A stretch of DNA of 64,000 nucleotides from CAVPTL01 sp963727235 (GTDB taxonomy: Bacteria; Actinomycetota; Thermoleophilia; Gaiellales; JAICJC01), in assembly GCA_963727235.1 (NCBI GenBank), contig CAVSFZ010000026.1:1-64000 (forward strand), given 5' to 3'. The notes below the pieces were generated by a model that made no database searches, had not been told where the DNA came from, and worked only from the letters and a program-made list of their open reading frames with translations. A program made the translations under genes and the position numbers. The number at the start of each line of letters is the position of its first letter. The stretch's first letter is position 1. Shown one piece after another: positions 39,082-48,091 of this stretch.

Positions 39082-40155
39082 CTATGGCTCCCTGAGCTCG
39101 ACTTCCGTGAGGATATCTGGCCCCACGGCCCGTGACTGCAGCGGGGGTGGCAGCTGCACCGGGTGGGTGAACATGCCCGGGCCGGCGGGGCCGAGCTCGA
39201 CCGGCGCCTGGTAGACGAGCACGCGGTCGATCAGCCCAGCGTCCAGGAACGCCGTGGCGATGGTCGCACCGCCTTCCAGCAGCAGCCGGGCGATGCCCCG
39301 GGCGGCGAGGTCGGCCAGGGCCGACTCGAGCGAATCGGCCCGCAGCAACTCCACCTGCGGCGGCAGCGTCACCGTGGCATCGGAGGCGACCACGTCCACC
39401 ACCGGCGCCTCGGAGCCGGCCGTACGCACCAGGCGGGAGCCCTCCGGCAGTCGTCCGTGGCGATCGAACACGACCCGCACGGGCTGGTGCTCGACCGGCG
39501 GGACGGTGTCCCGCGCGGTCAGATCAGGGTCGTCGGCGAGCACGGTGCCGATCCCCACCGCAACGACGCCCGATCGAGCCCGGAGCTCATGCACCTCCGC
39601 CCGGCTCTGCGGCGACGAGATCCACGTGCGCTCACCTGAAGCGGGGGCTGTGCGGCCGTCGCTGCTGACCGCGACCTTGTAGGTCACGTGCGGGCGCCCC
39701 AGCCTCACCAGCGTGCGGAATCCCGCGTTCTGGCGCCGCGCCCGCAGCTCGATCTCCCCGGCGGCCTCGTCCACGGTGATCCCCGCCTCCCGCAGCGCCC
39801 TCAGCCCGGTGCCGCTGACGCGGGGATCGGGATCGCCGGCCGCGACCACCACGCGGCCCACACGGGCAGCGATGAGCGCATCGGTGCAGGGCGGCGTACG
39901 GCCGTGGTGTGAACATGGTTCGAGGCTGACGTACACGGTCGCACCGGCGGCCCGGTCGCCGGCTGCAGCCAGCGCGCGCACCTCGGCGTGCGGCTCACCC
40001 GGGCGGCGATGCCATCCCTCACCGACCACCTGCCCGTCGCGCACCACCACACACCCGACCATCGGGTTCGGCGCCGCGGTGCGCGCTCCCAGGTCGGCCA
40101 GCTCCAGACACCGATCCAGCTGGAACCGATCGGCGTCGGTCAGGCGATCGCCCAT
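39082..40155 (-). CDS. ribD: Bifunctional riboflavin deaminase/reductase RibD
   Basis: Protein of 357 aa. The N-terminal deaminase has the zinc site HAEVRALAAAG and VYVSLEPCSHHGRTPPCTDAL. The C-terminal reductase has RPHVTYKVAVSSDGRTAP, GVVAVGIGTVLADDPDLTAR and LLEGGATIATAFLDAGLIDRVLVY. Its start overlaps the rpe stop by 16 bp. Confidence 0.96.
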   Translation of the reverse strand: MGDRLTDADRFQLDRCLELADLGARTAAPNPMVGCVVVRDGQVVGEGWHRRPGEPHAEVRALAAAGDRAAGATVYVSLEPCSHHGRTPPCTDALIAARVGRVVVAAGDPDPRVSGTGLRALREAGITVDEAAGEIELRARRQNAGFRTLVRLGRPHVTYKVAVSSDGRTAPASGERTWISSPQSRAEVHELRARSGVVAVGIGTVLADDPDLTARDTVPPVEHQPVRVVFDRHGRLPEGSRLVRTAGSEAPVVDVVASDATVTLPPQVELLRADSLESALADLAARGIARLLLEGGATIATAFLDAGLIDRVLVYQAPVELGPAGPGMFTHPVQLPPPLQSRAVGPDILTEVELREP

Positions 40156-40847
40156 GCCGGAGCCTCAGCAGCGGCGACGATCCTGGTCAGCTCGGCGAAT
40201 GCTTCGCCCGGAGACGGCGTCGAGAAGATCCCCGAGCCGGAAACCAGGATGTTGGCTCCCGCCCTGTAGCAGTCAGCGATGGTGGCCTCGTGGACACCTC
40301 CGTCGACCTCGACCACCACCCCTTCCCTGGCCGAGGCCAGGCGCCGCATCTGCGGCAGCCGATCGAGCGTGGCGGGGATGAAGCTCTGTCCGCCCCACCC
40401 GGGATTGACGCTCATACACAGCAGCACATCGGCGTATCGTGCAGCCTCGGTGATGGAGGCCACCGGAGTGGCCGGGCAGAGCGTGACACCGGCCCGACAC
40501 CCAAGATCCGAGATCTGCTGAAGCGTGTGGTGCAGATGCGGACAGGTCTCGACGTGCACGGTGATGCTATCGGCGCCCGCCTGGGCGAACTGGCTCAAGT
40601 GCCTCTCCGGCTGCTCCACCATGAGGTGGACGTCGGCGAAGGCTCCGTGCTCGTGGATCACATCTGAGATGTCGGCCAACATCTTCGGCCCGAACGTGAT
40701 CACCGGGACGAAGTGGCCGTCCATCACGTCGACGTGGATCACCCGAGCGCCGGCCTCCAGCACCTCCGTAACCTGCTCACGCACCCGGCCGAAGTCGGAC
40801 GACAGGATCGACGGGGCGACGACCACATCTGTTGGCCACGCGGACAT
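40140..40847 (-). CDS. rpe: Ribulose-phosphate 3-epimerase
   Basis: Protein of 235 aa, TIM barrel: VVVAPSILSSDFGRV, VIHVDVMDGHFVPVITFGP, DVHLMVEQPERHLSQFAQAGAD, LLCMSVNPGWGGQSF and VEVDGGVHEATIADCYRAGANILVSGSGIF. It leads the rib operon, where its link to ribulose-5-phosphate (the RibB substrate) makes sense. No FMN riboswitch-like structure fits in the 85 bp upstream. Confidence 0.96.
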   Translation of the reverse strand: MSAWPTDVVVAPSILSSDFGRVREQVTEVLEAGARVIHVDVMDGHFVPVITFGPKMLADISDVIHEHGAFADVHLMVEQPERHLSQFAQAGADSITVHVETCPHLHHTLQQISDLGCRAGVTLCPATPVASITEAARYADVLLCMSVNPGWGGQSFIPATLDRLPQMRRLASAREGVVVEVDGGVHEATIADCYRAGANILVSGSGIFSTPSPGEAFAELTRIVAAAEAPAWAIA

Positions 40848-40932
40848 TGCGGGGGACTTTAGATGTTTCGCTGGATGCTCCACATCTCAACCGACCCCGG
40901 TCGTGGGCGATCACCGGAGTTACGCCCCTTCC

Positions 40933-42756
40933 ATGAACATGTACGCCTTGCCAGTCGTCGTAGTGCTTCTGCTCGCCCAGGTGCTGGCGACATGGGCGGT
41001 CATGCGTCGATCCCAGCGGGTGTCAGCGGAAGCGCGACCGGCCCAGCCTGCTCCCGACCCATTTACACAGGTGCTCACCGATGTCGCCCTGCTGGTTGCC
41101 ATCGTCGACGCCGACGGACGGATTGCATTTGCAAACCAGCGGCTGGCCCAACTCACCGGCTGGCCCCGCGGGCAGCTGGTGGGACGCGACTGGGACGACA
41201 CGTTCGGCTCCGGACTGGTCGTCCACCGCCGCCGATTGGCGACGCTCACCGCCGGCATCGCCGCGACCGAGGTGGAGAATGTGCTGGTCACCCGATCGGG
41301 CGAGCATCGAGTGGTTGCATGGAACGACACGGTCACGGTCGACGCCCGCGGTCAAGTCACCGGCATCGGCCGGATCGGCGCCGACATCACGACCCGTCGT
41401 CACGCCGAGGACCGGATCGCGTTCCTGGCCCACTACGACGAGCTCACCGGACTCCCCAACCGCGCACTCTTCCACGACTGGGTCGACCTGGCGCTGCGGG
41501 AATCGGCGCGGTACTCACGAACGGCCGCCGTGCTTCTGATCGACATCGACAACTTCAAGCTGGTCAACGAGAGCTTCGGTCACGCCAACGCCGACGGGCT
41601 GCTGAAGGCGTTCTCCCACCGGCTGCGAGACGCCGCGCTGGGCGCCGAGCTGGTGGCGCGGCACACCGGCGACGAGTTTCTGGTGCTGCTGGCCGACACC
41701 GACTCGCCGGACGGCTCACAGGGGACGCACGATCACCCCGCCGACGTCGCCCAGATGGCAGAGGCGGTCGCCGGTCGCCTTCGGCACCTGTTGCGGATTC
41801 CGTTTCGGTGCATGGACGAAGAGGTCTACCTAACGGTGTCGGTCGGAACGGCGCTCTACCCGCGTGACGCCGGCACCGCGGACGCTGTCCTGGCCGAAGC
41901 CAGGCTCGCGATCGGTCGCCGGCGTCTCCGAGACGGAGCCGCTCGCGCGCTGGATATCGGGCGGCTGCCGCCACGCGAAGAGATCTCGATGGTGGCGCGG
42001 CTGCACCATGCGATCGAGGCGCGTGAGTTCGTCCTGCGATTCCAGCCGGTGGTCGACCTGAGCACCGGCCGGATTCATGGCGCCGAGGCGCTAATCCGAT
42101 GGCAGCCCCCCGGCGCAGCGGAAATTCCTCCTGCCGACTTCATCCCCCTGGCCGAGCGGTGTGGGCTGATCGGGCCGATCACCGACTGGGTCGTCGACCA
42201 GGTGTGCCGGCAGCACGTTGCCTGGCGGTCGCGCGGAATCGACATCGGGCTGGCGTTCAATCTCCCGGTCACGCTGTGGGAGCCGGCGGCCATCCGCAAC
42301 ATCCTGCGCCTGATCCGAAGCCACGGCGTCGACCCCACCGAGCTCCTGATCGAGATTACCGAGTCGACCGCGATGCGGCAGACCCCCGACAACGAGGCGG
42401 TGCTGCGCATGATCAGCTCGGCCGGGCTGCGGCTGGCGCTGGACGATTTCGGCACCGGGCACTCGTCGCTGGCCCGCTTGAAGCAGATGCCGGCGACCAC
42501 GCTCAAGATCGACCGCTCGTTCGTTCGCGATCTCCCCGACGACGACGAGTCCGCGGCGCTGGTGGTGGCGATCATCCAGCTGTCTCGCAACCTCGGCATG
42601 GAGCCGCTGGCCGAGGGCATCGAGACCGAAGCTCAGTGGCGGTTCCTCCGTGACGTCGGATGCACTCTGGGCCAGGGCTTCATCGTCTCCCGCCCGGTGC
42701 CCGCACACGACGTCGAAGAACTCTTCCTCCGCGAGCGCCTCGACCACGCCGCGTGA
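40933..42756 (+). CDS. Membrane-anchored PAS-GGDEF-EAL c-di-GMP protein
   Basis: Protein of 607 aa. One N-terminal membrane helix (LPVVVVLLLAQVLATWAVM) is followed by a PAS domain (about 45-155, LLVAIVDADGRIAFANQRLAQLTGWPRGQLVGRDW), a GGDEF domain (about 165-310, YDELTGLPNRALFHDW, IDNFKLVNESFGH) and an EAL domain (about 345-600). The cyclase signature is TGDEF instead of GGDEF, so synthesis may be lost or altered. The EAL side keeps GAEALIRW, FNLPV, EITES, DDFGTGHSSL, LKIDRSFV and EGIETEAQ, so phosphodiesterase activity is likely. The TGA stop lies inside a REP-like unit shared with the convergent fmt. Confidence 0.93.
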   Translation: MNMYALPVVVVLLLAQVLATWAVMRRSQRVSAEARPAQPAPDPFTQVLTDVALLVAIVDADGRIAFANQRLAQLTGWPRGQLVGRDWDDTFGSGLVVHRRRLATLTAGIAATEVENVLVTRSGEHRVVAWNDTVTVDARGQVTGIGRIGADITTRRHAEDRIAFLAHYDELTGLPNRALFHDWVDLALRESARYSRTAAVLLIDIDNFKLVNESFGHANADGLLKAFSHRLRDAALGAELVARHTGDEFLVLLADTDSPDGSQGTHDHPADVAQMAEAVAGRLRHLLRIPFRCMDEEVYLTVSVGTALYPRDAGTADAVLAEARLAIGRRRLRDGAARALDIGRLPPREEISMVARLHHAIEAREFVLRFQPVVDLSTGRIHGAEALIRWQPPGAAEIPPADFIPLAERCGLIGPITDWVVDQVCRQHVAWRSRGIDIGLAFNLPVTLWEPAAIRNILRLIRSHGVDPTELLIEITESTAMRQTPDNEAVLRMISSAGLRLALDDFGTGHSSLARLKQMPATTLKIDRSFVRDLPDDDESAALVVAIIQLSRNLGMEPLAEGIETEAQWRFLRDVGCTLGQGFIVSRPVPAHDVEELFLRERLDHAA

Positions 42757-42831
42757 ATAATTGGTGCCTGGCACCAATTATTCATCTCGGAGCGGCGGGG
42801 GTGAATAACGGTGCCTGGCACCGTTATTCAC
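42753..42831. repeat. REP-like palindrome pair between convergent gene ends
   Basis: Unit 1 (42753-42785) has core TTGGTGCCTGGCACCAA. Unit 2 (42801-42831) is a perfect inverted repeat with core ACGGTGCCTGGCACCGT, flanked by GTGAATA and TATTCAC. They are separated by 15 bp. Unit 1 contains the stop of the GGDEF-EAL gene (42754-42756) and unit 2 that of fmt (42824-42826). The hairpins could serve as a two-way terminator. Confidence 0.95.
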
Positions 42832-43708
42832 CCGCACGCCTGGGGGGCGTGCGGAGGCCGCGGAGGTACTCGTCGACGGTCATGCGGCGCTTGCCGGCCG
42901 GCTGGAGGTCGAGCACCTCGTAGCTGCCGTCGCCGCAGGCCAGTATGAGCGGCGGGCCCACCACCTGACCTGGATCCCCGCCGCCGCCGTGCGGGCGGGC
43001 TCTCCCCCGCCAGATCACCACCGGTCGGCCGTCCAGCTGTGAGCGCGCGCCCAGGTCGGGCGCCAGCGCGCGCACCAGCCGATCGATCTCCACCGCCGGG
43101 CGCGACCAGTCGATGCCACGGTCGTCGGCGGTGATCTTGTGCGCATAGGTGACCCCGGCCGCCGCCTGCTCGACACCGGTCGTCTCGCCGCGGAGGGCGG
43201 CTGCCAGCAGCGGCACCCCCAGCTCGAGCGCGCGGGCGCGGATCTGCCCGCTGTCATCGGTGGCATCGATCGCGAACCGCTCCACCCCGTGCACCGGGCC
43301 GGCGTCGAGCTGCTCCACCAGCTCGATCACGCAGACACCGGTGGCGTCGTCGCCGGCCATGATCGCCCGCTCCACAGGCGCGGCGCCGCGCCAGCGTGGG
43401 AGCAGCGACGGATGCAGGTTGAAGAGCGGGTATGCGTGCAGCAGCGGGGTGCGCAGCAGCTGACCGAACGCCACCACCGCCGCCGCGTCGGCTGCCGGCG
43501 GTGCGGCGCTGGCGTTGTCGGTCTGGATCAGCTCCAGGCCCAGCTCTCGCGCCCGGGTCGCAACCGGCGGCGGCTGCGGTGTGCGTCCGCGTCCGGCACG
43601 GCGATCGAGCTGGGTCACCACCCACGCGATCTCGACACCCGCGGTCACGTGCAGCAGCTCCAAGGCGTCGGCACCGAACTGCGAGGTGCCGAAGAAGCCG
43701 ACCGTCAT
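42824..43708 (-). CDS. fmt: Methionyl-tRNA formyltransferase
   Basis: Protein of 294 aa that formylates initiator Met-tRNA. Features: TVGFFGTSQFGADALELL, VVAFGQLLRTPLL, and the catalytic region FNLHPSLLPRWRGAAPVERAIMAGDDATGV (Asn, His), followed by a C-terminal OB-like domain. The final Gly-Glu and TAA come from a REP-like unit, and the end looks slightly shorter than in typical Fmt. It follows def by 4 bp. Confidence 0.96.
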   Translation of the reverse strand: MTVGFFGTSQFGADALELLHVTAGVEIAWVVTQLDRRAGRGRTPQPPPVATRARELGLELIQTDNASAAPPAADAAAVVAFGQLLRTPLLHAYPLFNLHPSLLPRWRGAAPVERAIMAGDDATGVCVIELVEQLDAGPVHGVERFAIDATDDSGQIRARALELGVPLLAAALRGETTGVEQAAAGVTYAHKITADDRGIDWSRPAVEIDRLVRALAPDLGARSQLDGRPVVIWRGRARPHGGGGDPGQVVGPPLILACGDGSYEVLDLQPAGKRRMTVDEYLRGLRTPPRRAGE

Positions 43709-43712
43709 GTCG

Positions 43713-44294
43713 CTATCTGAGACGCAGCTCGCGCATCGCGGCGCGGCGATCATCCTTGGCGGCGCGGTCGATGATCAGCACGCCGTCGAGATGGTCGACC
43801 TCGTGCTGGAGGATGCGCGCCTCCATGCCCTCGGCCTCGATCCGCAGCTGCTCGCCGTCGCGGTCGCGACCGGTCGCCACCAGCCGAACGGACCGCTCCA
43901 CCGGCACCAGCAGGTCGCCGCCCAGCAGTGACAGACAGCCCTCTGTGTCGGTCTCGGTCTCCTCGGACAGCTCGGAAAGCCGGGGGTTGATCAACACCAC
44001 CGGCTCGTCCTCGTCACGCCGGCGATACACCAGCACTCGCCGGAGCACCCCGATCTGGGGCGCCGCCAGTCCCACACCGTGCGAGTCGTTCATGATGGCG
44101 CACATCCGCTCGGCCAGCCGGCGCACGTCCTCGTCGAGCTCGTCCACCTCGTTGGCCGGGATCCGCAGGGCCGCATCGGGGTACTGACGCACCAGCCGAC
44201 GCGCCGCCTCGTGGTGGGCTCGTCGCTCCGCGGCGCTGGCCGCGGATTCGACTTCCCCTTCCTGCTCCTGCTCCTGTACCTGTTCTTCAGCCAC
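43713..44294 (-). CDS. def: Peptide deformylase
   Basis: Metalloenzyme of 193 aa removing N-terminal formyl groups. The three motifs are intact: GVGLAAPQIG, EGCLSL and QHEVDHLDG with the HExxH-type pair. An acidic Gln/Glu-rich N-terminal extension (about 30 residues, EEQVQEQEQEGEVE) is unusual and probably disordered. Adjacent to fmt, its functional partner. Confidence 0.96.
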   Translation of the reverse strand: MAEEQVQEQEQEGEVESAASAAERRAHHEAARRLVRQYPDAALRIPANEVDELDEDVRRLAERMCAIMNDSHGVGLAAPQIGVLRRVLVYRRRDEDEPVVLINPRLSELSEETETDTEGCLSLLGGDLLVPVERSVRLVATGRDRDGEQLRIEAEGMEARILQHEVDHLDGVLIIDRAAKDDRRAAMRELRLR

Positions 44295-44303
44295 GCGCGC
44301 AGT

Positions 44304-44849
44304 TTACCGTCGGACCAGCTCTTCAGACGCTGCCACATGGGCATACCCGTCTCCCAGCGCCGCCAGGAAGGCGGCGTGCACGTCCGCCGCCGGAATCGAC
44401 CGGCCGCCGAACTCGAGCGCCATGGTCGCGCAGGCATCGTGGGCGACCGCGGTGGAGAAGCCCAGATCGACGGCGGCTCGCACGGTGGCGTCGACACACA
44501 TGCTGGTCATCATGCCGCACACCACCAGCTCGTCGATCTCCCGCTCGCGCAGGTGGGACTCCAGCGGCGTCTCGAGGAATGCGTTCGGATGGGCCTTGGC
44601 GAACACCTGCTCACCGTCGGCCGGTGCAACTCGTTCATTGATCTCGACGCCCGCGGAGCCGGGCACCATGAAGGTCGCATCGCCGGCGTCCCACACATGC
44701 TGGATGTGCACCACCTCGAGGCCGCGCAGGCGAAAGGACTGCAGCAGCAGACGGGCCTGGTCGGCGGCTGCCTCGGGCCCCTCGAGCGGATTGGCGCCGC
44801 CGGGGAAGTAGTCATTTTGAATGTCGACGATTACCAGTGCTTGGGTCAT
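44304..44849 (-). CDS. Isochorismatase-family cysteine hydrolase (nicotinamidase-like)
   Basis: Protein of 181 aa with the cysteine-hydrolase triad: Asp in LVIVDIQNDYF, Lys in FAKAHPNAF and the nucleophile Cys in VVCGMMTSMCVDATVRAA. No complete nicotinamidase metal site is evident, so it is probably a general amidase or isochorismatase-like hydrolase of unknown substrate. I chose the ATG at TQALVIVD; an ATG four codons upstream is possible. It sits between priA and def. Confidence 0.85.
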   Translation of the reverse strand: MTQALVIVDIQNDYFPGGANPLEGPEAAADQARLLLQSFRLRGLEVVHIQHVWDAGDATFMVPGSAGVEINERVAPADGEQVFAKAHPNAFLETPLESHLREREIDELVVCGMMTSMCVDATVRAAVDLGFSTAVAHDACATMALEFGGRSIPAADVHAAFLAALGDGYAHVAASEELVRR

Positions 44850-44872
44850 GGCGGGCACCATACCCGGTGGCG

Positions 44873-46810
44873 CTACAGCAATGTCTGAGGGTCGACATCC
44901 AGCGTGGCGGTGGCATTCGCCCGCCGCAGATCGGCGGACAGCTGGCCCATCATGTCGCGGAAGACCGCAGCGCAGCGGCGGGCGTTCTCGGTCTTGATCA
45001 GCACGTGCGAGCGCTCGCGGTCGCGCAGCCGCGGCAGCGGCGCCGGCCCCAGAATCTGATCGCCGGTCAGCTGTGGCCGGGCGGCGGACACGAGCGCCTC
45101 CAGCGCTCCCGTGGCCACAGCCGCATCCGCAGCGGTCACGAGCAGCCGCACCAACCGTTTGAACGGCGGATAGCCGAGTTCCTGACGGCGCTCCAGCTCC
45201 CCGGTGAGGAACTCCTCCACCGCGTGCCGGGCCGCCAGCGCGATCGGTCGCAGCTCGGGATTCCACGTCTGCACGATCACCGTACCGGTGGGATCTCCCG
45301 GTCGCCCGGGGCGCCCCGCCAGCTGAGTCAGCAGCGCAAATGTCCGTTCCTCGGAGCGGAAATCCGGCATCGAAAGGCCCACGTCGGCATCCAGCACCGC
45401 CGCCAGCCGCACCCCTGCCACGTCATGTCCTTTGGCCACCAGCTGGGTGCCCACCAGCACCGCGCGCTCGGCTGCCGCAAACCGCGCCAAGGTCGCTTCG
45501 GGCTCTCCCGCCCGAGACGCGATATCCGCGTCCAGCCGGGACACCTCCAGACCGGGGAACCGGGCACTCAGCTCGTTTTCGACCGCCACCGTGCCCGCGC
45601 CGATCTGGGCGAGGTCGACCGAGCCGCAGTTCGGGCAGGCCCGCGGCCGCGGCTCGCTGTGGCCGCAGTGATGACAGCGGAGGCGGCGGCCGTGCAGCGT
45701 CAGCGACACGTCGCACCGAGGACAGCGCCATCCGGTGGCGCATGAACGGCAGTGCAGCGCCGAGGCCGAGCCACGCCGGTTTTGGAGAACGATCGCCCTC
45801 CCTCCGGAGTCCTCGATCGCGGCCAGCGCATCCACCAGCGGGCGGGTCAGCGGGTATCCGCCGTCGTGGCGCAGGTCGACGGTGACAACGCGGGGCAGGC
45901 CGGCACCCCCGATCCGGGCGGGCAACGACACCCTGCGGGCAACCCCGAACCACGACTCCGGGCGAGGCGTGGCGCTGCCGAAGATTGCAACTGCGCCCTC
46001 CAAACGGGCGCGTTTGACCGCCACCCGGCGGGCGTCGTAGCGCGGATCGGCCTCGTGTTTGTAGGAGGCGTCGTGCTCCTCGTCCACCACGATCACCCCC
46101 AGCCCCGGGGCGGCGGCGAACACGGCCGAACGGGCGCCGACGACGACCCGGGCCTCCCCGGCGGCGATCCGGCGATGCTCGTCTCCCCGCCGGGCCGGTG
46201 TCAGCCCCGAGTGCAGCACCGCGACGGTGGGACCGAATCGTGCCCGAAACCGACGGGCGGTCTGAGGTGTCAGCGCGATCTCGGGCACCAGCACGATGGC
46301 GCTTCGTCCCAGCGCCAGCGCGCGTTCGATCACCCGCAGGTAGAGCTCGGTCTTGCCCGACCCGGTGACGCCGTGAACCAGCACCTCCCCACCTCCGGCG
46401 TCCAACACCTGCAGGCACGCGTTCACTGCCGCCTCCTGCTCGGTGGTGAGCGTCACCGGCGTCTGCCGCGGAACCGCCGCAACCGCCTTCAGCGCCCGCT
46501 TGGCGGGCTTGGGGGGCTGGACCAGGGCCAAGGCGCGGGCGGTGGTCGATCCACACTCCGCCGCCAGCCACTCGGCCAGGTCCACCAGCGTCTCGGGGAT
46601 CGCCCCGGTGACCGCGTCGATCGGCTTGAGATCGTCGGTGGGGACATCCTCGGCGATCGCAGCCACAACCGCGGTCACGGCCCGGGCACCGAACTCCACC
46701 TGAACCAGCGAGCCCCGCCGAACCTGAGCGGCCAGCTCATCGGAAACGGCGTAGTCGAAGCTGCGGTCGACCGCTCGCGCTGTCACCAGCGGCCAGCAGC
46801 GTGCGATCAA
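44873..46810 (-). CDS. priA: Primosomal protein N' (PriA helicase)
   Basis: Superfamily 2 helicase of 645 aa that restarts stalled replication forks. It has an N-terminal DNA-binding domain, VHGVTGSGKTELYLRVI (Walker A), VVDEEHDASYKHE (DEEH), and the zinc-binding region with paired cysteines (HCRSCATGWRCPRCDVSL, RCHHCGHSEP, CPNCGSVDL). The C-terminal helicase motif VLVGTQLVAKGHDVAGV is present. Coupled to metK by ATGA, as in many actinobacterial genomes. Confidence 0.95.
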   Translation of the reverse strand: MIARCWPLVTARAVDRSFDYAVSDELAAQVRRGSLVQVEFGARAVTAVVAAIAEDVPTDDLKPIDAVTGAIPETLVDLAEWLAAECGSTTARALALVQPPKPAKRALKAVAAVPRQTPVTLTTEQEAAVNACLQVLDAGGGEVLVHGVTGSGKTELYLRVIERALALGRSAIVLVPEIALTPQTARRFRARFGPTVAVLHSGLTPARRGDEHRRIAAGEARVVVGARSAVFAAAPGLGVIVVDEEHDASYKHEADPRYDARRVAVKRARLEGAVAIFGSATPRPESWFGVARRVSLPARIGGAGLPRVVTVDLRHDGGYPLTRPLVDALAAIEDSGGRAIVLQNRRGSASALHCRSCATGWRCPRCDVSLTLHGRRLRCHHCGHSEPRPRACPNCGSVDLAQIGAGTVAVENELSARFPGLEVSRLDADIASRAGEPEATLARFAAAERAVLVGTQLVAKGHDVAGVRLAAVLDADVGLSMPDFRSEERTFALLTQLAGRPGRPGDPTGTVIVQTWNPELRPIALAARHAVEEFLTGELERRQELGYPPFKRLVRLLVTAADAAVATGALEALVSAARPQLTGDQILGPAPLPRLRDRERSHVLIKTENARRCAAVFRDMMGQLSADLRRANATATLDVDPQTLL

Positions 46811-48063
46811 TGCGCGGCGCTGGCGGGCTCGCCCAGCCCGCAGGCGGCACGGAGCGCCGCTGCCCGATCGGTGCGCTCCCAGGTGAACCCGTCGCCCTCG
46901 CGACCGAAGTGACCGTAGGCAGCCGTGGGCCGATACACGGGTCGCAGCAGATCGAGATCGCGGATGATCGCCGCCGGGCGCAGGTCGAACACCTCGCTCA
47001 CCGCCTGCTCGATCAGCTCGCGATCGACCTGCTCCGTGCCGAACGTGTCCACCGAGACCGACACCGGGTGTGCCACGCCGATCGCATAGGCGACCTGCAG
47101 CTCGACCCGCGAGGCCAGACCGGCGGCCACCACGTTCTTGGCCACCCAGCGCATCGCGTAGGCCGCGGAGCGGTCGACCTTGGAAGGATCCTTGCCGGAG
47201 AAGGCGCCACCGCCGTGGCGGGCGGCGCCTCCATAGGTGTCCACGATGATCTTGCGCCCGGTCAGGCCGGTGTCACCCATCGGCCCGCCGGTGACGAACC
47301 GTCCGGTTGGGTTCACCAGCACGAAATCCGGCTCCTGGAAGCGCTCTGAGGGGCACAGCTCCAGGGGCAGCTCGGGACGCAGGACGTGCTCGATCACGTC
47401 GGCTTTGATCCGGTCGATGGTGATATCGGGATCGTGCTGAGTCGAGACCAGCAGCCGCTCCACCTGCACCGGCACAAAGCTGCCGCCCTGGGTGCGATAC
47501 CGCACCGTCACCTGGGCCTTGCCGTCGGGTCGCAGATACGACAGCGGCCCCTGCTTGCGGACATGCGCCAGCCGCCGCGTGACGCGGTGGGCCAGCATCA
47601 GCGGCAGCGGCATCAGCTCAGGCGTCTCGTCGCTCGCGTAGCCGAACATCATGCCCTGGTCGCCCGCTCCCTGGACGTCCAACTCGGCCGCACCGCGCTC
47701 GTGCTGCTGCTCATAGGAGGAGTGCACGCCCTGGAGGATGTCGGACGACTGCTCGTCCAGTGCCACCACGACCCCGCAGGTGGCGTAGTCGAACCCATAC
47801 GAGGCGTCGGTGTACCCGATGTCGCGAACGGTCTCACGCACCACTCGGGGAATGTCGACGTAGGCCTCGGTCGAGATCTCACCGGCCACCACCACCAGCC
47901 CGGTGGTGATCAACACCTCGCAGGCCACGTGGCCCTCGGGGTCGAGCCGCAGCACCTCGTCCAAGACACCGTCGGAGATCTGGTCGGCAACCTTGTCAGG
48001 ATGCCCCTCGGTGACAGACTCCGAGGTGAACAGAAACTCGCCGGGGTTGAGATCGGGGCTCAC
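46807..48063 (-). CDS. metK: S-adenosylmethionine synthetase
   Basis: Protein of 418 aa. Signatures: SVTEGHPDKVADQISDGVLDE, GAGDQGMMFGYASDE and the P-loop-like GGGAFSGKDPSKVDRSAAY. It makes the methyl donor used by TrmD and RsmD in this window. GTG start, 28 bp after gpsA; no room for a SAM riboswitch. Confidence 0.98.
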   Translation of the reverse strand: MSPDLNPGEFLFTSESVTEGHPDKVADQISDGVLDEVLRLDPEGHVACEVLITTGLVVVAGEISTEAYVDIPRVVRETVRDIGYTDASYGFDYATCGVVVALDEQSSDILQGVHSSYEQQHERGAAELDVQGAGDQGMMFGYASDETPELMPLPLMLAHRVTRRLAHVRKQGPLSYLRPDGKAQVTVRYRTQGGSFVPVQVERLLVSTQHDPDITIDRIKADVIEHVLRPELPLELCPSERFQEPDFVLVNPTGRFVTGGPMGDTGLTGRKIIVDTYGGAARHGGGAFSGKDPSKVDRSAAYAMRWVAKNVVAAGLASRVELQVAYAIGVAHPVSVSVDTFGTEQVDRELIEQAVSEVFDLRPAAIIRDLDLLRPVYRPTAAYGHFGREGDGFTWERTDRAAALRAACGLGEPASAAH

Positions 48064-48091
48064 GGCCCAGATCGTAACCCACGAAAGTCCC

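Noticed and set aside
40848..40932. FMN riboswitch upstream of the riboflavin operon
   Set aside because: Only 85 bp separate rpe from the divergent gene and I see no conserved RFN-type helices.
42753..42831. Simple intrinsic terminator
   Set aside because: The hairpins lack T-tracts and the same palindrome recurs elsewhere, so it is better described as a dispersed repeat that may also terminate transcription.
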